Positions 45,033 through 54,820 of a stretch of DNA of 64,000 nt are shown here, piece after piece (the stretch's first letter is position 1; each line of letters begins with the position of its first letter). This DNA comes from Aspidiotus rigidus (Eukaryota > Arthropoda > Insecta > Hemiptera > Diaspididae), in contig JAVHKY010000015.1 in the NCBI GenBank assembly GCA_035079385.1, forward strand, positions 992,001 to 1,056,000, in the 5' to 3' direction. Position numbers and translations under genes: made by a program. A model generated the notes under the pieces. The model ran no database searches. It saw only the letters and a program-made list of their open reading frames with translations, and was not told where the DNA came from.

Positions 45033-46021
45033 CAATAAAGAGGAATACTCCGACGTGGAGTAAAAAAATGCAAACCGCAGAAAAATTGAAAATACGACGA
45101 GCGCTTTCGGTTAAACAACCATCTTCGAGCCTGAAATGAAAGCAACTGACGAACAAAAGAGAAGAACGAGGTATTAAGATCGTCCAAACGAGAAATCACG
45201 ATGTGAGTCATAAACAAGTTCGATCAGGCCATCTTCCGGAATATACGAATTAAGAACAGTGATACCGTCAGTGTTGAGATGACGAATTATCTCTATATTC
45301 TCGAGGGCGATACGCTTACGGTAGGAATTCTCCTTATGGAGGAGCTTTTCGGATCCCTCACGGAAGCTGTGGCCACTGTTTATTAAGTGATCGGCGAAAG
45401 CTGACTCCCCCAAGTGTCCCTTCTTCCAAGACTTCAGGTGCTCAGCTACTCGAACTTTCATTTGGCGGCTGGTCTCACCAATATAAAAGCCTCCACAATC
45501 CTCACACTCCAACATATACACACCACTCCTCTCATCAACAGGTATGGGGTCCTTCAGTCTCACAAACAACCTCTTGACTGTGGTAGGGTTGTAAAACGCG
45601 GGTCTGAAGCCAAACGGGCGAAGGGCCCGACCCAATTGCTGGGAGAACTTCCCCAATAAAGGGAGACTGATCCAACGCAAACGGCGATCACGGATCGTGT
45701 CTCGGGGGAGGGAGGTGGTGGAATCCAGGAGGCCCCTCGTAACTTTCCTCCGAACCATCACGTCAACATCAACATTGACCCCATTCACTCTGGCCAGGTA
45801 TTTTATTGTGATTAACTCTTTCTTGAAGGCAGACTGACTCAAAGGAATACGAGTCAGTCTGTGAACTAGGCTATGAAAAGCAGCCATCTTGTGAGCAACA
45901 GGACCGAACGAACCACCGTGGACTAAAACATCGGTCGTAGTATCTTTCCTGTTGGATGTCGGAGTATTCCTCTTTATTGTTTAGTATGGATAGCCGTAAC
46001 TTAAAGGAACGGATTCGTGTA
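45033..46021 (-). mobile_element. Penelope-like element, copy B, inserted in the satellite
   Basis: The flanks share a 12-base direct repeat ACCACCCTGGAA (45021-45032 and 46022-46033), which is satellite sequence, so both insertion borders are exact. The copy is 5'-truncated within the RT (R-K-D-T-T-T-D). A 24-base perfect inverted repeat lies at 45031-45054 and 45958-45981: a reverse copy of its own 3' end sits at the 5' side, followed by 40 bases of other sequence. The 3' end has the ACTCC/GGAGT stem-loop (45047-45061). Confidence 0.93.
45174..45953 (-). CDS. PLE copy B: C-terminal RT linker and GIY-YIG endonuclease
   Basis: An uninterrupted frame of about 260 codons, without its own start because the element is truncated. 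It has H-K-M-A-A-F-H-S-L-V-H-R-L and S-T-T-S-L-P-R-D. The GIY-YIG nuclease follows: G-V-Y-M-L-E-C-E-D-C-G-G-F-Y-I-G-E-T-S-R-Q, V-R-V-A-E-H, D-H-L-I-N-S-G-H, and a catalytic-type Glu in A-L-E-N-I-E-I-I-R-H. There are no stops, so insertion is recent. It has no RT domain and is not autonomous. Confidence 0.88.
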   Translation of the reverse strand, partial: NRKDTTTDVLVHGGSFGPVAHKMAAFHSLVHRLTRIPLSQSAFKKELITIKYLARVNGVNVDVDVMVRRKVTRGLLDSTTSLPRDTIRDRRLRWISLPLLGKFSQQLGRALRPFGFRPAFYNPTTVKRLFVRLKDPIPVDERSGVYMLECEDCGGFYIGETSRQMKVRVAEHLKSWKKGHLGESAFADHLINSGHSFREGSEKLLHKENSYRKRIALENIEIIRHLNTDGITVLNSYIPEDGLIELVYDSHRDFSFGRS

Positions 46022-46690
46022 ACCACCCTGGAAGTTATCAGTTTGAGACATCATTAGCTTCAATTCACTTGTGACGTCATGATGCTTGTAACATCATCAA
46101 ATCCATGACGTCATTGGTTTGTAACGTCACCAAGCTTGTAACGTCATCAAACCCGGGACGTTATTAGTTTGAGACGTTGTTAGCTAGAATTTACTTGTGA
46201 CGTCATCATGCTTGTAACGCCATCATCGCCCATAAAGTTGATAGTTTGCGACGTTATCAGCTTAAATTTACTTGTGACGTTATCACACCCGGTATCGTTA
46301 TTAGTTTGTGACGTAATCAGCTTGAATTTGCCCACAAAGTCACCAAGCTTGTAACAGCGTCACCGTCCGGTGGCATCACTGGTTTGTAACGTCATCAGCT
46401 TGAATCTGCCTGTAACGTCATCAAACTTGTAACGGCATCACCACCCTGGAAGTTATCAGTTTGAGACGTCATTAGCTTGAATTTACTTGTGACGTCATCA
46501 AGCTTGTAACGGCATCACCGCCCGTGAAGTTAATAGTTTGCGAGGTCATCAGCTTAAATTTACTTGTGACGTCATCACACCCGGTATAGTTGTTAGTTTG
46601 TGACGTCATCAGCTCAAATTCACTTGTGACGTCATCGAGTTTGTAACGTCATCACACCCGGTGACGTCATTAGCTTGAGTTTACCGGAAT
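46022..46690. repeat. Satellite array rich in TGACGTCA words (right part)
   Basis: Continuation of the array after the PLE, with the same 76-base units. Several are nearly identical to left-side units (for example the CACCACCCTGGAAGTTATCAG stretch), which confirms that one array was split. Confidence 0.9.
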
Positions 46691-46847
46691 ATAAAATTAG
46701 CCGTGCAAAACTTCATCAGAGCTCCGTAAAGTGCGCCAAAAATATATGTTTGGCTTTCTGATTGGGATTATAATAATTATATGGGTACCCATCGAAAGGA
46801 AATTTTTTCCATGCCTCACCTCTCATTTATTACATTAGCGAAATCTT

Positions 46848-47027
46848 TCAAGTCTCTTGCTGCTGTAGATTGTCCTTGGCTGTAGACTGTTGGAGAAGGG
46901 ACAGTTTGATCCCAATAACCTTAACCGACTTCAAGGACTTGGAACAATTTAGACTTTCGAGTATGTTCAGATGGGACTTGAGTTCGTAGGCAACAACTAC
47001 GGAGACTAACGCTAAACATAAGCACAT
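46848..47027 (-). CDS. Possible small secreted peptide, 59 residues
   Basis: The ATG at 47027 starts a strong signal-peptide-like sequence M-C-L-C-L-A-L-V-S-V-V-V-A, with likely cleavage before Y-E-L-K. A short hydrophilic Ser/Lys/Gln-rich tail ends at a stop. An acceptor-like CTCTCTTCAAG lies just upstream on the minus strand, so this may be a first coding exon behind a 5' UTR intron, as at 54702-54820. The family is unrecognised. Confidence 0.35.
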   Translation of the reverse strand: MCLCLALVSVVVAYELKSHLNILESLNCSKSLKSVKVIGIKLSLLQQSTAKDNLQQQET

Positions 47028-47119
47028 AACTTGAAGAGAGGTAAAGAGAGAAAGGGAGTAGAACGTACAAGCCCAAAAACATTTTATACATAATTCAATA
47101 TTTTTCCCACCCAATTGAA

Positions 47120-48990
47120 AATTTTTCCTATATTTCTAATTCTTTTTTCTTCCTCTTGCCTCTATGAGAACCGTATCGAAATCGACGTACTGAAGAACGT
47201 GATCATCAACAATACGAATTCAGTTCAATCCCGTAAAATCGATGAAGACAAAACAAACCAAAGAAGAATGAAATTAATTACAATCGAATTCATTATCAAA
47301 AATGTAGAAGATTGTAATTTCTATCCTGCCGTTTCAAATAATAAAATTTTTCTTTCATTCCGACTACATCGAGTTTATCGTTCCAGCGTCGTTCTCTGCG
47401 TCAATAATCGCCCGGATTAAACTTCTCTCAATGGGGCAGTAATTGAGGCTTCGAGATTTTAAATATTAGATGACTCTCTACTACGCCGAAACTCCGAATT
47501 TCCACGGTCGAACGCATCCGCAGTTAATTTTTGCATGCGACGTTCGATATAGGGAGCGAGCGTTTGCGACTGTTGCTACCTGCTACCGACTCAACAAAAA
47601 GCATTTCCTACTCAGCGATTATTTTAACGTGCACACCTATATAAGCATAATCGTGAAAACTTCTCGGAACTCGTGCACCTCTATTCGCATCTGGTGTGAT
47701 AGAATCGTTCGGTAACAATTTTATCAACTTCATATCTGAGTGGGCAAAGGCCTCTATAATAGTAATAATAAGATACTAATCGTCTTTCGTCGGCTGCGAT
47801 TTTATTAGCGGCATTGGTATTGGCGAAGATGATGATGTCAAGTGGCGTCGATTTTGACTGCTCTTCGCACACAGGACTGTTGGAAACCTGTATTATGCAG
47901 GATTATAATATCGGTCATGTTCAGGTGTTATTGGCAGCAACGGACTATAATATTGAGGTACTGCTGCGTATGCTAATGGAAACTAGATTATTAGTTTTAC
48001 TAATGGCTGGACGCGGTATAGTTGCGGAATTTTACGCTAGCGGATTAGCATTAGCTTTCTCGTGCATCGAGTAAAACACCGGAGACTCCATTTTGTTTAG
48101 ATGGAAAATAGTCCCCAATTTCCTTTTTCTCTCTCTTAGATAATTTAATCTTTTATGGCATGCGCTCTTGTACACTATATCATAGCGTGGCTTACCTCGA
48201 GCCGTCGAATAGGGAATTTATTACCGTATCATGATAATAATGATAAAATATTAATAGGCTGTATGTTCTGTACGGATTTGAGTTAATTTCTTTGACACGA
48301 TATGTACTGAATTTATGGTTTGATCTTGTCGTACATCACGTTTTCGTATTCCAAAGAAAAAGGGGGAAAAGGAAGACAGAGAAAGGAAGGAGGAACAATG
48401 GTGTAAATCTGCACCCGAATAAATAAACATAGAATGGCTCTACTTTTTTGTACTTATTACGCTTAGATTCAAAGTTTTCATAAAAGTTGCGGAACCACAA
48501 ATCCGTACAAAACTGAAATCAGGTTCGGACAGACAATCATTAGAATACTTACAAATTAAAGTTACGGTGTGCAATTAATGTATGAGAAGTCGGGAAGATG
48601 TGATTGACGAAAGCTAAAATAAAATTGAGAACAAAAAAAATGTTCTCCTGCATTCTTTCACTCGCTATTTGAGTACCGTCAAAATAAGAAAAGACTGGAG
48701 AAATACAATTTATTTGCTTTTAAAGATACAGTAAGAGAATGGTCGCACGATGGACATGACCAGAGCTCCAAAACATTAAAAATAAAGTTTTAATAAAAGT
48801 TCAGAAATGAAATTTTGCCCATTCAAACAAAATGATAGCTGGCGACAAGCTTGGGCAGTGGAAAGTTCTATCAAGAAAGACTTCCGCCTAGCTGTTTAAG
48901 ATACAATACCGATCTGGAAAATCGTCAGTTTCTTATGAATGTGTAAGAAAAAATTGTCTTGATCTCACCTTCAGCATATATGATGATATA
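47120..48990. other. No supported gene
   Basis: No motif in any frame. The 101-codon plus frame at 47115-47420 starts within AT-rich sequence and is probably chance. Confidence 0.4.
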
Positions 48991-48993
48991 AAT

Positions 48994-50030
48994 CTATTCA
49001 GAATTCGCGAAACATATCGTCCTTAGGTGGAGGCTTAGATTCAAGGACGCAGCGTTCTTGTCGATGATATTACGAGTATATCGTCTTATCTTCTTCATTC
49101 TCCTGCCACTTTCTGCAGTTAGTATACTATACAATTCCTTCGACAAGATACTAGAGTTCGCAAGTTCTGGGAAAAAATTTTGTAGCTCCATCCAGGAGGC
49201 TAGTTAGCTGACAAGATCACCTGCTCACAACTTATTTGTATCTCCTTCCACGTGGATTGCTTTCTCTGATTCAAGCTCAAAATATTGTATGTTGGCGTGG
49301 CCCGACAGGCTCACTTGCAAGGCCCCTGCTTGCCTAAACAAGTCTCCCATATGATTTTATTGACCATGTGGAATGGATTTTACCGATTGTATCGACTGGT
49401 GATAGTTTGGTCTCGGTCATGATGGCGTTATAGTAACATCCCTTCAGCAGTAATTGGATTGCAATCAGGTAAAAGTTCAGCTGATCATGGTTTCGGTTCA
49501 TCCACTCATCGTCAGGTGGCCCATTTACCTGTTTCACTCCGAGCAATACTTGCTTTTCATTTCAGGAGCGCCTAGCCTCCTGCTTGACCCGTAAAACCTC
49601 TTGGTCAGTTCTGGTCCTCTTCTTTGCTTCGGTCACCACCAATCTCTCCTTGGCAAGGAGTTCGGTTGGTGGTAAATGTGCTAATACGCAATGAGCCTTC
49701 GTCGAAACAGTGCGGTACCCACTAACACATTTTAACGCAGCTCTTCGTTGGATTTTTACTATCTCTCTCTTTCTATAGGATATCTTAATGAAGTCAGCCC
49801 ATACTGGGGCACCATACAGAATGATCAACGAGGCTGTTCTCTTATTGCTTTTCTCGGCCCTCTTGGGTTTCTCATTAGGTAGCTTAGGTACGTTACTAAC
49901 CTGCCTGCCTTTTCCGCCATTACCAGAAAATGGAGCCTGAAACTCAGCTTTGAGCCAAACTAGATGCCTAAGTACTTCATTACTTTCTTGGTCCGGATTT
50001 TCATCCCTCCCAGGCGTATTGCAGCACATA
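48994..50030 (-). pseudogene. R1-like LINE, RT thumb to C-terminus
   Basis: The minus strand carries I-I-L-Y-G-A-P-V-W-A, then V-K-I-Q-R-R-A-A-L-K-C-V-S-G-Y-R-T-V-S and H-L-P-P-T-E-L-L-A-K-E-R, the RT thumb pattern of R1/TRAS-type LINEs. In another frame it continues with D-E-W-M-N-R-N-H-D-Q-L-N-F-Y-L, and then a C-terminal block (49191-48994). The copy is 5'-truncated and frameshifted. The palm motifs are absent. Confidence 0.85.
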
Positions 50031-50389
50031 GGTCAAAGAGTGAACCAATCATGACGCACATTGTTGCAGCCAGTGATATCGCAGTCTTTTACTATAAGAA
50101 CCCATGTTCAAGGAATTTTAGTAGCGATTCAACTAATGATGGGGTAAGACCCAAAAACACACTTGGAATGATTCGATTCAGTGTCTGGAAAGTTGTCCCA
50201 AGTAGGGAAACTGAATTTGTTTACTTCTTTTCCTCCACTATAGCTCCCGCGGGAGGATGGTGTGAGATCAAGAGTTTTTTGATCGATGTTTATTGATCAT
50301 ATCATTAACATTATTAGTGGGGGTGTTAAGGGTGGCTATAAAGTCTCAATGGTGTCAACCTACTTCTGGCAGACGAAATCATACTCAAG
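50031..50389. other. No recognisable gene
   Basis: Spacer between the R1-like LINE and the 3' end of PLE copy D. A 110-codon frame here (49964-50296) overlaps the LINE and has no motif. Confidence 0.4.
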
Positions 50390-53005
50390 CGAGTAATACT
50401 ATCGGAGTAATTTACAATAGCCACAGAAATTTAACGACGCCGGAGCACTTTCGATTAAACAATCATTGTCAACGGGGACTGGAAAACGACTGAACCAACT
50501 CCGGCTGTAAACTAGAAGCATACGAGGAAATCAGGATTGAACCAGCGAGTCATCACGACGTGAATCATACTCGTAAACTAGTTCAATCAACCCCTCATCA
50601 GGTATGTACCTGTTGAGCACATTAAGGTCGTCGTTATTTAAATGACGAATTATTTCGATGTGTTCTAACGTTTTTCGCTTCGAATACGCGTTTTCTCTAT
50701 AGAGGAGGACCTCGGACCCCTCTTTAATGCTATGGCCGCTAGTGATTAGATGGTCCGCAAACGCCGATTCACCTATATTCTTCTTTTCCCACGCCTTCCT
50801 ATGTTCAGCGATTCTAATTTTCAACTGACGGCCTGTTTCGCCGATATAAATTCCGTTACAATCCTTACACTCAACTTTATACACACCACTCCTCTCGGCC
50901 AGTTGGATGGGGTCCTTTAGCCTAACCAATAAACTTTTTATGGTATTGGGGTTGTAATACACAGGCCGAAATCCGAAGGAGCGTAGGACGCGACTCAATT
51001 GAGATGAAAACTGCCCCAAGAACGGAAGCCTTATCCAACGCTCTCTACTGTTTAGGGCCGTACTGCGGGGGAGGGAGGTGGTGGAATCGAGGCATTTTCG
51101 AGTCACTTTCCTTTGGATCATGAGGTCAATGTCCAAGTTCACTCCATTCACTCTGGCCAAGTGCTTTATAGTTAATACCTCTTTTTCGAAGGCTGACTGA
51201 TTGAGAGGAATACTAGTCAGTCGATGGATTAAGCTGTTAAATCCAGCATATTTATGGGCTACAGGGCAAAAAGATTTGCCGTGGACAGTAATGTCGGTCG
51301 CAGTATCTTTCCTGTATATGGCGAATTCATGGATACCGTCTCTATTACAGATCGTCAAATCCAAGTGATTAATAGATGCGCCACCGATTTCTAAAGTAAA
51401 TTTTATAGAAGGATATTGATTATTAAAATACTGGAGAAACTCCAAAAGGAGCTCTCGGGGACCAGTCCACGTACACAACACATCGTCGACATACCTGTGC
51501 CAATAATGAATCTGATCTAAATACGCACTGCCAGAGGAGAACAAATCGAGCTCAAACTTAGACATAAAGACCTCCGAAATGAGAGAACCCAAAGGAGAAC
51601 CGATGGGTATTCCAACCTCTTCAGGAAACTCAAAAAACTTGTTATCGAATTTGCAATAATTGGGAGACCAACAAATATTGAGGAGATTGAAAAATTCACC
51701 CAATTCTTCTTGGCGAACATTTGTTTGAATCAAAAGGTCTCCCATATGTTGTATGGCGGTTGCTCTGGGGATATTGGGGAACGGGCTTACCACATCAAAT
51801 GAACACAGGGTCGATCCCAGCGGAAGAATATTATTCTTAAGCCTATCAGCCAAGGAGACCGAATTTTTCACCGAGTAAGGTGACTGGTGACTCATGCTCA
51901 ACTCTCGATTTAAACCATCGGTCCAAAAATTTCGCCAGAGCGTACGTGGGGGAGGACACAAAGGATACGACCGGACGCATCGGGTTATCTTTTTTATGGA
52001 CTTTTGGTAGCCCGTACAAGAGGGGAGGCACAGGGTTGGGCTCCAGGAGCAATCTTTTTAGCGAAGGAGTTTTAATAATAAATTCACACTCGTTTATCAC
52101 ACGTCTAACTTCTTTTACGTGTTTAGGAAAATGAAACTGTCATTTTCCTTAGCACCACACTGGCCGAGAACGTCATAGACATTGGAGGCGTAGGAGGACT
52201 TCTCCATCACGACAATGGCTTTACTTTTGTCAGCCTTCGTGATGATTAAGCCCTCCTCCCTGACCCTCCTCTTTAATCCCTTAATCACCTCAATTGCGTA
52301 ATTGTTTATACGAGGGAGGAGGGTATTGCGGACAAGAGCAGCACAATTTTTTTGAGTATTAACGCCCGGTCCGATTTTCACCTCGAGGTCGGCAACAACA
52401 TTAGCCAAAGCATTACTATTATTAAGAGGGGGTAATCCGAACTTCAACCCTTTCTCTAATAAATTCACCTCATCGCTACTGAACTCAACCTGACTGCAAT
52501 TTATAATACGCGGTTGTAAGTTTTGGATAACACTGTCCTCAGGTCTCACTTCCTGGACAGCGGGGTTATTCAAATTTTCTTTCTTTTTCTGGAGGGAACA
52601 AAGTTTCTTATTTTTCTTCCTTTTCTATTTAGCTTCAAAACCGCGGCATTTAACATTAATAGCCTTAATAAACAGATCCAACTCACCCGGATGCAGTAGA
52701 CCAGAAAGTCTAGAATGGACCAATAAGTTTAGCCTAGTGGTGACATTCAACTTTCCATGCCACCTCCGCAATTCAGTGCGGATCCATTTTTCCGTCAGGA
52801 ATTTTTCCAATTTTTTGGTGGTACGATCGCAATCCGAGAACAACCGAAACTTAATGAAATTAGGCTTAAGGTGTAATTTTAAGCATTTGCGAAGAAACCA
52901 TATGTGAGATGAGAACGACGGCCGTTGGTTCCGAAACTTCCCGAACAGAAATCGCAAATACGCCGTATCAGCGTTATTAATAGAATCAATGCGGTTTCTC
53001 AATTT
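50390..53005 (-). mobile_element. Penelope-like element, copy D, the most complete
   Basis: It extends from an N-terminal region absent in the other copies to a 3' UTR ending near 50390. That UTR keeps the GGAGCACTTTCGATTAAACAA stretch in which copies A-C are also alike. The 5' side runs into an inverted and duplicated copy of its own first bases (52981-53081). Confidence 0.92.
50531..53002 (-). pseudogene. PLE polyprotein copy D: N-terminal region, RT, GIY-YIG
   Basis: About 824 codons. The N-terminal 125 residues (53002-52625) are basic with no known catalytic motif. A TAG at 52625-52627 interrupts the frame. Next come N-L-L-E-K-G-L-K-F-G-L-P-P, K-A-D-K-S-K-A-I-V-V, Y-G-L-P-K-V-H-K, S-F-D-V-V, G-I-P-I-G-S-P-L-G-S-L, Y-V-D-D and, C-terminally, G-V-Y-K-V-E-C-K-D-C with Y-I-G-E-T-G-R-Q and R-I-A-E-H. 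Two single-base indels, near 52130 and 51890, shift the frame and restore it, so about 80 codons around Y-G-L-P-K-V-H-K lie in another frame. Catalytic residues are kept. Inactivation appears recent. Confidence 0.92.
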
Positions 53006-53081
53006 ATGGCCAGAAATTGAGAAACCGCATTGATTCTACTACTTCTGGCATTCATAAATTGAGAAACCGCATTGATTCTAC
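52981..53081. repeat. Inverted plus direct repeat at the 5' edge of PLE copy D
   Basis: A 25-base arm (52981-53005) is perfectly complemented by 53014-53038 across an 8-base loop. The right arm then recurs in direct orientation at 53057-53081 with a period of 43 bases. The arm is the first coding sequence of copy D. This is a head-to-head duplication of the element's own 5' end. Confidence 0.9.
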
Positions 53082-53089
53082 TACTTCTG

Positions 53090-53290
53090 GCATTTATGAC
53101 GAGTCATACGAGTAAGGATTGTTCGATGCATAAAATTATTGAAAGCTGCAAGGTTATCGGACATGAGGCGAAAAGACGACCCATCATGAGGTGTCAGTAG
53201 CAGTTTGTGATCTAAAGATACCGAAACCGTTACGACCTTGCGTGATAGAAACGCCGAGCCTTGTGGCCAGTGACTTTTACGGTAAACCAA
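53090..53290 (-). pseudogene. Possible fragment of another PLE
   Basis: The minus frame has V-Y-R-K-S and, 45 residues on, L-A-A-F-N-N-F-M-H-R, resembling the Y-R-K...A-A-F-x-x-x-x-H-R block that follows the RT in PLEs. The match is short and the intervening sequence is not convincing. It may be a diverged element that copy D inserted beside. Confidence 0.35.
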
Positions 53291-53299
53291 TATTCGAAA

Positions 53300-54700
53300 G
53301 TCTGGGACAACATCGGCTGGTCATTCAGTTTTGAGCGTCAAATATTTTTTCCATGCTATTCAACTTGTTTCGACATCGTCTATTGTTCCGAAGGTTCTTT
53401 TAGTACTCCTTGCGGATAGTGAACCAACTTTTTTCGAAGTATTTGCAACGGAGGGTGCCGGTGGATAGTCAGTGGCAAATCGTTTTGATCGTAAAATGAT
53501 TTCTTCAGCCGTACTTCCTTTCGTGTTTTGAAGGCGCGTATGGTCAGTTTCCACTAGCCCTTTGATAGGGATAGGACGACTCTGCAATATACAGTATAAC
53601 CTTGACCGTCGTCGTCAGTAGCAAATGGAGTTTTCGATACGCGTTTGAGAGAAAGTGCAAGAGAAAGAAAATTCATGTGGTCATTCGGGGTACAATATTT
53701 GAAAATAATGAATTCGAAAACGGTCCTTCGATCATATGTTTTTCATTCGAAAATATCCGGGAACGTTTGCCTTCATCTCCTCTTTCTTTCAGTTCTCTCG
53801 TTTTCTTTAAGGCCTAAAGTAGAATAGTTTGCAACGGAACTGTTTTATAAAATTTATAATACAGAGTTACTGATGTTTTTTCGTACAAAATTAGGAGAAT
53901 TTTTTGCGCGACGCGGTGTCTTAAAAATCATAAATTCATTATCCTCGAGTAATTAAAGTATAATACGTGTTCCTCGTGTATAAAAGAAAATTAACGGAAA
54001 GAAAAAAAGAAATAATAAATAGTCGGCGTCGAAGCCGTGACGGACAAATGATTTTAAATGCTGAAAAGGGTTTTTCACTCGAATAAAAAATACCGAGGAT
54101 ACGCGAATAAAGATTGCGTTTAAACGCAACTCGAAAATTTAAATTCGTCATTTCGTACAATACGAGAATGCAGTTCAAGTAGAACAAAGCAAATTTAGCT
54201 TAAAAAGCGTGACAGTGTCCTCGTGTTATTCGTAGAAAAAGGGGCCCACTTCACGTAATATATAAAAAAATGGGCGATACTCGTGCTTTCAATGAGTGCT
54301 TTTCGAAGCCATTTTTCCTTGTCACCGTTGAGCTCAAGTTTCCGCGATAAAAAGCTAAACCGTTTTAATCTGTTCTTGTACTCTCGTCGTAGTAAAGGAG
54401 ATAGCCAGTTATTCCTTTTCAATTTAAATTGCCACTCTTTTTTTCGGTTTTCTCTATCGCAATCTTTTTTTCTTTTTTTTTTTGAAATCGAATCAACTCC
54501 ACTCGCCTTCGTACGGATGTGCCTGAATGCCCTCATTCTCTTCAGCTGTGTACGAATTACGTGCGAATTCGATAGGAATTCTGACAAAAACAGCTATAGT
54601 GGCCGCAATAATGTATGATAGTCGTGATACGATAATACTTTATTAATAACCACCTCACTTTCTAGTGTACTGTTCTGCAATTGATTGTATTAATTTTTCA
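53300..54700. other. No recognisable gene
   Basis: The frames of 110-130 codons at 54195-54618 overlap on opposite strands and have no motif. This region may be upstream sequence or a 5' UTR intron of the exon at 54702. Confidence 0.4.
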
Positions 54701-54701
54701 G

Positions 54702-54820
54702 ATAGAGAGTTCTTCGATGTAGAGGCCATCCTCGCGGATGTTGTCAGCCGAATCGAAAATTGAAGATGACGTCATCGATTTTGGTTATCGTTATCGTATT
54801 CATCGCCTCAGTAACTTCGG
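54702..54820 (+). CDS. First coding exon of a secreted protein (signal peptide)
   Basis: A polypyrimidine acceptor (TTAATTTTTCAG) precedes 64 bases of 5' UTR. An ATG at 54766 then begins M-T-S-S-I-L-V-I-V-I-V-F-I-A-S-V-T-S, a signal peptide, and the exon ends in phase 1 at a consensus donor GTAAGT (54821). The coding part is 55 bases, exactly the length and phase of the signal-peptide exon at 34493-34439. The start codon overlaps the octamer TGACGTCA. Downstream exons were not identified with confidence. TTGTCCAG|TC at 56402 is one possible acceptor in the right phase. Confidence 0.55.

Noticed and set aside
44190..46690. CRISPR-like array
   Set aside because: The units are contiguous diverged satellite monomers without unique spacers, in a eukaryotic genome.
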